Shown in pieces: positions 58,528 through 64,000 of a DNA stretch of 64,000 bases. Under the pieces are notes generated by a model that saw nothing but the letters and a program-made list of their open reading frames with translations, searched no databases and was not told the origin of the DNA. The stretch's first letter is position 1. Each line of letters begins with the position of its first letter. Source of the DNA: Acidobacteriota bacterium (GTDB lineage: Bacteria; Acidobacteriota; Thermoanaerobaculia; Multivoradales; JBCCEF01); NCBI GenBank assembly GCA_039028635.1, contig JBCCHV010000037.1, positions 1-64,000 on the forward strand, written 5' to 3'. Both the position numbers and the translations under genes were made by a program.

Positions 58528-59117
58528 CATTCTTCGAGGAGGCCGTCGCGCACGGCCGCCGCGAGACGCTCTTCCATATAGCGCCAGAGGGCCGGTGCGC
58601 CATCGCCGATCGGCCGATTGCGCTCCACCACCTGCTGCCGGCGGATGCCGTGGCGCTGCCAGGAGGAGCCCTCCGACGCCAGGTTGAGGAGCATCGGCTG
58701 CATGCGATCGAGGGCCACCGCGTAGCGCGCCTCGGGCGTTTCGCCGGCCTCGAACTCGTCCCACAGGCGGCGTAGGCGTTCCCCCTGGTCCGGCGGTAGG
58801 AGGCCGAAGATGCGATCGGCGGCGCGCTGCTCGCGAATTTCCTTGTCGCGGTTGGCCTCGGCGTCGTAGCAGAAGGTGTCGCCGGCGTCGATCTCCACCA
58901 GGTCGTGCACCAGCAGCATCTGCATGACGCGATCGAGGGCGAGGTCCTCACCGACCGCATGCTCGGCGAGAACGAACACCATCAGGGCGATGTGCCAGGA
59001 GTGCTCGGCCGAGTTTTCGCGCCGGGAGTCGTCCGTCAGGGTGGTCTGGCGCAGGATGGACTTGAGACGGTCGATCTCGAGAATGAACTCGATCTGCTGT
59101 TCGAGGCGGCTGCTCAT
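58527..59117 (-). CDS. HD-domain hydrolase, YfbR/5'-deoxynucleotidase-like
   Basis: A 196-aa HD-domain protein. Metal ligands are in ENSAEHSWHIALMVFVLAEHA (H of AEHS), LLVHDLVEIDAGDTF (HD) and the later Asp in YAVALDRMQPMLL. This is the pattern of YfbR/HDDC2-type phosphohydrolases that dephosphorylate (deoxy)nucleoside monophosphates. The ATG at 59117 is preferred since the open frame upstream is antisense to the next gene. Single gene. Confidence 0.88.
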   Translation of the reverse strand: MSSRLEQQIEFILEIDRLKSILRQTTLTDDSRRENSAEHSWHIALMVFVLAEHAVGEDLALDRVMQMLLVHDLVEIDAGDTFCYDAEANRDKEIREQRAADRIFGLLPPDQGERLRRLWDEFEAGETPEARYAVALDRMQPMLLNLASEGSSWQRHGIRRQQVVERNRPIGDGAPALWRYMEERLAAAVRDGLLEE

Positions 59118-59267
59118 GGCGCGATGATAACCGCCTTCGGGATAGCCCGGCGGGCCCCGACCGGCGTCGCCTTCCGGAGCCCCGAGCCGGCTTCCGAGGT
59201 GATCCTTCCCCGGGTCTCCCGCCACCCGCTCCGTGGTACCATCGCTGGCGCTCAGTCGCCCGGAACC

Positions 59268-60995
59268 ATGACCCCAAAGCCCCTCCCCAACAAGCTCGAA
59301 GCGACCTTCGAGGCCGCCGCGATGACGGCCCTTCTGGGGTTGTTTCTCGTCGCACCGCCGACCGCCGCCCAGGGCGAAGGGAGCTTCCGCGAAGCCGCCG
59401 ACAGCGGCCTCGCCTTCGTCCACACGACCGGCGCCAGCGGGGAGTTCCACTTCCCGGAGATCGCCGGTTCAGGCGGTGCGCTGATCGATTTCGATGGCGA
59501 CGGCGACCTCGACGTCTACCTGGTTCAAGGAACGACCCTGGGCTCCGCCTCCCCGCCCTCGCCCCGACCGAGTGACCGCCTGTTCCGCAACGACCTCGAG
59601 GTTCTGCCGGACGGTTCCCGCCGGCTGCGCTTCGTCGAGGTCACCAATCGGGCCGGCCTCTCGAAGGCCACCGGTTACGGCATGGGGGCCACCAGCGGCG
59701 ACTACGACGGCGACGGCGATCGCGACCTCTACATCACCAACTACGGTTCGAATCAGCTGTGGCGCAATCGCGGCGACGGTACCTTCGAGGAGGTCACGCA
59801 GCGGGCCGGTGCGGACGACCCCCGCTGGAGTGTCAGCGCCGCCTTCTTCGATGCCGACGGCGATGGCGACCTCGACCTCTACATCGGCAACTACGTCGCC
59901 TTCCAGCTCGCCAAGAAAGTCCCCTGCTTCGACGCCGCGGGCAAGCGCGACTACTGCGGTCCGACCTCCTACCCCGCCGAGCCCGATCGCCTGCTGCGCA
60001 ATCGCGGCGACGGCACCTTCGAAGACATCACCGCCGAGGCGGGTCTCTCCGGCGCCGCCGGCGCCGCCCTCGGCGTGGTGGCGACGGACTTCGACCACGA
60101 TGGTCGCACCGACCTGTTCGTCGCCAATGACGGCAGCATGAATTTCCTGTGGATGAATCGCGGCGGTGGGCGCTTCGCGGAGGAAGGTCTGCTGCGCGGC
60201 TGCGCCGTCAACGCCGATGGCCGCGCCGAGGCCAGCATGGGCGTCGACGCTGCCGACTTCGATCGCGACGGCGACGAAGACCTCTTCATCACGCACCTCG
60301 ACGGCGAGACCAACACCCTCTACCTCAACGACGGGGATGGCCAGTTCCTCGATCGTTCGACCGCCAGCGGCCTGGCCAATCCGAGCTGGAAGAGCACTGG
60401 CTTCGGCACCTCCTGGCTCGACTACGACAACGACGGCCATCTCGACCTGATGGCGGTCAATGGCGCTGTCAAGGCGATCGCCGAGCAGCGCCAAGCGGGC
60501 GACCCATTCCCCTACCGTCAGCCCAACCAGCTCTTCCACAACACCGGCGAAGGTCGCTTCGAGGACGTCAGCTCGTCGGCCGGCGAGGTCTTCGGCCTCT
60601 CCGAGGTCAGCCGCGGCGCCCTGGTCGGCGACCTCGACAACGACGGCGACAGTGACGTGATCATCACCAATGCCGAAGGCCCGGCCCGGCTCCTCCTCAA
60701 CACCGTCGGCCAGGACGCCTCGTGGGTCGGCTTCGAGCTCGCTCCGGCGCACCGCGCCCCGACCTCGCGCGTCGAAGTCCGTTTCGCCGATGGCGGCGTC
60801 CTCTGGGGACGCAGCCGAACCGCCGGCGCCTACGCCTCGGCGGGTGATCCAAGAGTGCTGCTCGGACTCGGCAAGGGCCGTGAGATCCGACAGGTGCTCG
60901 TGCATTGGGCCGACGGCCGCATCGAAGCCTGGCCGCCCCTCGCCATCGACGAGTACCATCGCCTCGAACGCGGGCGAGGGACCGTCGAACCGTGA
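59268..60995 (+). CDS. Exported FG-GAP/ASPIC-UnbV (CRTAC1-like) protein
   Basis: A 575-aa secreted protein (signal region AAAMTALLGLFLVAPPTAAQG; the in-frame ATG at about 59322 is an alternative start). It contains at least six FG-GAP-type repeats with calcium-binding DXDXDGXXD loops (DFDGDGDLDVY, DYDGDGDRDLY, DADGDGDLDLY, DFDHDGRTDLF, DFDRDGDEDLF, DYDNDGHLDLM, DLDNDGDSDVI), thus a seven-blade beta-propeller. The C-terminal ASPIC/UnbV domain is VEVRFADGGVLWGRSRTAGAYASAGDPRVLLGLGKG. Coupled by GTGA with a TPR protein, an often seen pair in Acidobacteriota. Probably a surface-exposed binding protein; ligand unknown. Confidence 0.9.
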   Translation: MTPKPLPNKLEATFEAAAMTALLGLFLVAPPTAAQGEGSFREAADSGLAFVHTTGASGEFHFPEIAGSGGALIDFDGDGDLDVYLVQGTTLGSASPPSPRPSDRLFRNDLEVLPDGSRRLRFVEVTNRAGLSKATGYGMGATSGDYDGDGDRDLYITNYGSNQLWRNRGDGTFEEVTQRAGADDPRWSVSAAFFDADGDGDLDLYIGNYVAFQLAKKVPCFDAAGKRDYCGPTSYPAEPDRLLRNRGDGTFEDITAEAGLSGAAGAALGVVATDFDHDGRTDLFVANDGSMNFLWMNRGGGRFAEEGLLRGCAVNADGRAEASMGVDAADFDRDGDEDLFITHLDGETNTLYLNDGDGQFLDRSTASGLANPSWKSTGFGTSWLDYDNDGHLDLMAVNGAVKAIAEQRQAGDPFPYRQPNQLFHNTGEGRFEDVSSSAGEVFGLSEVSRGALVGDLDNDGDSDVIITNAEGPARLLLNTVGQDASWVGFELAPAHRAPTSRVEVRFADGGVLWGRSRTAGAYASAGDPRVLLGLGKGREIRQVLVHWADGRIEAWPPLAIDEYHRLERGRGTVEP

Positions 60996-63064
60996 GCCGC
61001 CGGCGCCGATCGCTGCCCCGGTGGACCCTCGCCGGCCTGCTGGCGGCGGGCCTCGCCCTCGGGGCGGCGCCGATGAGCCGGAGCAGCATCTCCGACCCTC
61101 CCGCAGTCCAGACCCTTCCCCTCCTCGCCGCCTTACCCGCTGCCGATCTCGACGGCATGGAGCCGGCGGTCCAAGAGCAGCTCGAGAGCCGCATGGGAAC
61201 GCTCCGCCCACCGCCCTCTTCGGGGAATGCGGGCGAGCTGGCGCAGGCCTACGGAGAGCTCGGCGGCCTGTGCTTTCTCTACGACTTGCCGCAGGTCTCC
61301 AGCGTCGCCCTCGCCAACGCCCGCAGCCTCGACGGCGAGGACTTTCGATGGCCCTATCTGGCAGGTGTCGTCGAACAGAACAGCGGCGACCTCGACGCCG
61401 CCGCCGACTCCTACCGAACAGCGCTCCGCTTGCAGGAAAACTACCTCGCGGCCCGCATTCGCCTCGGCGAGACCCTCACCGAGCTCAACCGCCTCGACGA
61501 GGCTCGGGACGAGTTCGAGCGCGCCCTGGTCATTGCCCCTCGGACCGCCGCCGCCGAGCGCGGCCTGGGCAAGGTCGCGGCCGCCGAAAGCAAGTGGCAG
61601 CAGGCCTCGGAACACTTCTTTCGCGCTCTCGACCTCCAGCCCCAGGCGGCGGAGCTGCGCTATCCCCTGGCCCAGGCCCTGCGCCAGCTCGGGCGCGTCG
61701 ACGAAGCCAAGGAGCAGCTCGCCCTCTTCGGAAAGCAAGAGGTGGTGATGCCGGATCGGGTCCTCCTCGAGCTTCGTGGCCTGGTTCGCGGCGCCTCGGT
61801 GCATCTGATGCGGGGACGGCGAGCACAACGGCGCGGCAACCTCGATGCCGCCGTGGCCGAGTTTCGCAAGGCCATCGAGGCGGACCCGGAGAGCGCCAAC
61901 GGCTATGGCGCCCTGGGGGCCGCGCTCCGCCTGGCGCAACAAGGGGATGGCGCCATCGCCGCCTTCCGCCGCGCCGCTCAGCTCGAACCCGGCCGGGCGA
62001 GCCGCTTCTACGACCTGGGGGCCGCCTACCTCGATACGGGCAACGGCGCCGGCGCGGAGGAGCAAGCCCGCCAGGCTCTCAAGCTCGACCCGGAGCTCGC
62101 CGAGGGCCACCTCCTCCTCGGCCTCGGCCTGAGCCGGCAGGGGCAGCTCGAGGAGGCCCTCGCCGCCTTCGATCAGGCCGCCACCCTGGCACCGGACAAG
62201 TCCGAGCCGCGCTTCGAGCGGGCCATGGCGCTGCTCGCCCTGAGGAGAAACCCCGCCGCCATCGAGCAGCTCGACGAGCTGATCGCCCGCGACCCGCAGC
62301 ACGCTGCGGCGCGCGCCAACCTCGGCGTTCTGCTCGAAGTTCCCGACCCGGAAGCCAGTCAGGCGCACCTCCTGGCGGCCCTCGAACAAGGGCCGGGAAA
62401 GGCTCTGGCGGCGCGCTCGCACCTCTCCCTCGGCCGCATCGCCGAACGCCGGCAGGAGCTCTCGGTAGCCGTCGATCGCTACCACCAGGCGATCGCCGAA
62501 GACGCCTCCCTCGCCCCCGCACACCTGCGTCTCGGCAGCGTCCAAGCGCAGCAGGGAAAGCTCGAGGAGGCGATCGCCTCGTTCCGCACGGCTCTGGCCG
62601 AGAATCCCGCGCTGATCGTCGCCCGGCTCCCCCTCGCCTCCGCTCTCCTCGGCCTCGGCGACGACCAAGGGGCGCGCCGCGCCCTCGAGGGTCTCGAGCA
62701 ACCCCCTCCGGTGGCGGCTCATCTCCTCGGACTGATTCTCTCGTCCAGCCCACAGCCCGAGGCACGGGATGCCCGGCGCGGCCTGGAGCTGGCCCAGGAC
62801 GCCTTCCGCCGCACCCAGAGCCCGCTCTTCGGCCAGGGAGTGGCCATCGCGCTGGCGGCCAATGGCCGTTTCGAGGAGGCCGTCCGGGCCCAACAACGGC
62901 TGATCACGGCCATGGACCGCCAAGGCGGTGCTCCGCCCGAAGCGCAGGCTCGCCTCGCCACCTTCCGCGCCGGTCGCGCCGTCGTCGCTCCCTGGCAGGA
63001 CGACCGTCGGCTCATTCCTCCGCCCTGGTTTCCCCTGTCGAACAGCCCGAGGATCGCGCCTTGA
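60992..63064 (+). CDS. Exported TPR-repeat protein
   Basis: A 690-aa protein starting at GTG overlapping the previous stop (GTGA). N-terminal signal/anchor LPRWTLAGLLAAGLALGAAP. The rest is TPR repeats from end to end, for example EDFRWPYLAGVVEQNSGDLDAAADSYRTALRL, RIRLGETLTELNRLDEARDEFERAL, YGALGAALRLAQQGDGAIAAFRRA, HLLLGLGLSRQGQLEEALAAFDQAATL and HLRLGSVQAQQGKLEEAIASFRTAL; about twelve to fifteen units. It probably acts as a scaffold outside the cytoplasm for the FG-GAP/ASPIC partner. Confidence 0.87.
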   Translation: MSRRRRSLPRWTLAGLLAAGLALGAAPMSRSSISDPPAVQTLPLLAALPAADLDGMEPAVQEQLESRMGTLRPPPSSGNAGELAQAYGELGGLCFLYDLPQVSSVALANARSLDGEDFRWPYLAGVVEQNSGDLDAAADSYRTALRLQENYLAARIRLGETLTELNRLDEARDEFERALVIAPRTAAAERGLGKVAAAESKWQQASEHFFRALDLQPQAAELRYPLAQALRQLGRVDEAKEQLALFGKQEVVMPDRVLLELRGLVRGASVHLMRGRRAQRRGNLDAAVAEFRKAIEADPESANGYGALGAALRLAQQGDGAIAAFRRAAQLEPGRASRFYDLGAAYLDTGNGAGAEEQARQALKLDPELAEGHLLLGLGLSRQGQLEEALAAFDQAATLAPDKSEPRFERAMALLALRRNPAAIEQLDELIARDPQHAAARANLGVLLEVPDPEASQAHLLAALEQGPGKALAARSHLSLGRIAERRQELSVAVDRYHQAIAEDASLAPAHLRLGSVQAQQGKLEEAIASFRTALAENPALIVARLPLASALLGLGDDQGARRALEGLEQPPPVAAHLLGLILSSSPQPEARDARRGLELAQDAFRRTQSPLFGQGVAIALAANGRFEEAVRAQQRLITAMDRQGGAPPEAQARLATFRAGRAVVAPWQDDRRLIPPPWFPLSNSPRIAP

Positions 63065-63190
63065 GCGACGTGCCCCGCGCGACGGTGGCCGCTCCTTCGC
63101 ACGGCGGAGCCGATCCGCTCGTCACCGTCGAGACTTCGCGACCCGTGGCGACCTCTCATCACAACCAGAGACTTGCAGGACGCGACGACC

Positions 63191-64000
63191 ATGGCCGACC
63201 TCGGAATTCGTAGAGAAGACAAGAACGAGTGGGAGCGGCGCGTTCCCCTGACCCCGAAGCACGTCGAGATCCTGGTGCGGGAGCAGGGCCATCGCGTGAT
63301 CGTCCAGCCATCGGACATCCGGATCTTTCCGGATGACGACTTTCGCCACGCGGGAGCGCGAGTCGAAGACGATCTGAGCGCCTGCCGGGCGATCGTCGGC
63401 GTCAAGGAGATGCCGGCCGAGATGCTCGTCCCCGGCCCCTCGTACCTGGCCTTCTTCCACGTCATCAAGGGGCAGGCCTACAACATGCCGCTGCTGCGAC
63501 AGGCCCTCGACCAAGGCGTCACCCTGCTCGACTACGAGCCGATCGTCGACTCCAGCGGCCAGCGGCTGGTCTTTTTCGGCCGCCATGCCGGTTATGCCGG
63601 CATGATCGACGGTCTCTGGGCCCTCGGACAGCGCCTGGCGCAGGAAGGGGTCGCCAGCCCACTCCAGAAGGTGCGCCGGGCCTTTGCCTACGACACCGTC
63701 GAAGATGCTCGCGCCACCATCGCCCAGGAGGTCGGCCGCGAGATTCGCGAGCACGGCATCGACGCCGCCAGCCACCCGCTGGTGATCGGCTTCACCGGCA
63801 GCGGCAACGTCTCCCAGGGAGCCCAGGAGGTTCTCGACGAGCTGCCGGTGGTCGAGATCGCGCCGGAAGATCTGGCGACCCTTCTCGGCAAGGAAGAGCT
63901 GTCCCGACACAGCGTCTACAAGGTCGCCTTCCGGCGCCAGGACCGGGCCGATTTCGCTCGCTTCCTGCCCTACCTCACCATGTTGGTCAACGGCATCTAC
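63191..64000 (+). CDS. Lysine-ketoglutarate-reductase-like dehydrogenase (AlaDH/PNT family), cut by window end
   Basis: A frame open from the ATG at 63191 to the window end (270 codons, no stop). It starts MADLGIRREDKNEWERRVPLTPKHVEIL, the N-terminal substrate domain of the alanine dehydrogenase/PNT superfamily in the form seen in lysine-ketoglutarate reductase/saccharopine dehydrogenase. It continues YLAFFHVIKGQAYNMPLL, LVFFGRHAGYAGMIDGLWALGQRL and the nucleotide-binding loop GFTGSGNVSQGAQEVLDELPV. It may start lysine breakdown through saccharopine, or be a shorter related dehydrogenase; the part to the right would decide. The gap of 126 bp from the TPR gene has no clear promoter. Confidence 0.82.
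   Translation, partial: MADLGIRREDKNEWERRVPLTPKHVEILVREQGHRVIVQPSDIRIFPDDDFRHAGARVEDDLSACRAIVGVKEMPAEMLVPGPSYLAFFHVIKGQAYNMPLLRQALDQGVTLLDYEPIVDSSGQRLVFFGRHAGYAGMIDGLWALGQRLAQEGVASPLQKVRRAFAYDTVEDARATIAQEVGREIREHGIDAASHPLVIGFTGSGNVSQGAQEVLDELPVVEIAPEDLATLLGKEELSRHSVYKVAFRRQDRADFARFLPYLTMLVNGIY

Noticed and set aside
61133-62923. 596-codon open frame antisense to the TPR gene
   Set aside because: The TPR frame has coherent repeats and a coupled start; the antisense frame shows none.

Overview
The window is a compact, gene-dense bacterial chromosome segment of high G+C (roughly two thirds by eye) with about 54 genes and one tRNA gene on both strands. Short overlaps that couple stop and start codons (ATGA, GTGA, TTGA, TAATG) are very common. 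The gene mix suggests a member of the Acidobacteriota, possibly of the Thermoanaerobaculia type: CHAT-domain and TPR proteins beside an ECF sigma factor, an M56 sensor with ankyrin repeats, an ABC permease fused to an M1 peptidase, ASPIC/FG-GAP plus TPR pairs, a secreted M28 peptidase with a GFESG tail, and two class I glutamine synthetases. This assignment is inference; there is no rRNA or other marker gene in the window.

Layout. 1-433: hairpin-rich non-coding DNA with two copies of a short repeat. 434-9607: M29 aminopeptidase; BlaI-type repressor and M56/ankyrin sensor; serine hydrolase with a TPR tail; sulfatase; MBL lipoprotein; small membrane protein with an XRE regulator. 9649-12770 (-): two large secreted proteins of unknown function in DNA of visibly lower G+C, with an elaborate palindromic leader. 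13371-17830 (-): ABC ATPase and permease/M1 peptidase. 18143-24885: lipase-like hydrolase, amino-acid racemase, M3 oligopeptidase, VapBC pair, M28 peptidase. 24929-32301 (-): ECF sigma factor, zinc-finger anti-sigma protein, helical-repeat protein, exported TPR-CHAT protein anchored by a C-terminal membrane helix, small exported peptide, and TPR protein with an HX4CXXC motif. This cluster is the strongest candidate for an undescribed system.

32506-38042: SurE, a 7TM-LuxR regulator, tRNA-Phe, a phospholipase-C-like secreted protein, purH, and an SRPBCC/ArsR pair. 38316-43242: histidine kinase and response regulator, a two-gene secreted unit ending in a CXXCH motif, and a FeeM-like acyltransferase with a PlsC-like acyltransferase. 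43472-46447 (-): ECF sigma factor, small membrane protein and a bactofilin-like membrane protein. 46654-53121: chalcone-isomerase-like protein, SGNH hydrolase, UppP, rmlB-rmlC-DUF4301. 53181-55978 (-): GSI-beta and GSI-alpha. 56254-64000: TVP38 with a MerA/LPD-like oxidoreductase, HD-domain nucleotidase, ASPIC/FG-GAP with TPR, and the start of a lysine-ketoglutarate-reductase-like gene cut by the window end.

At least two families of small inverted-repeat elements lie between genes, often forming or abutting stop codons. There is no CRISPR array, rRNA, complete insertion sequence, integrase or phage gene. Positions are from manual reading; no database search was run.
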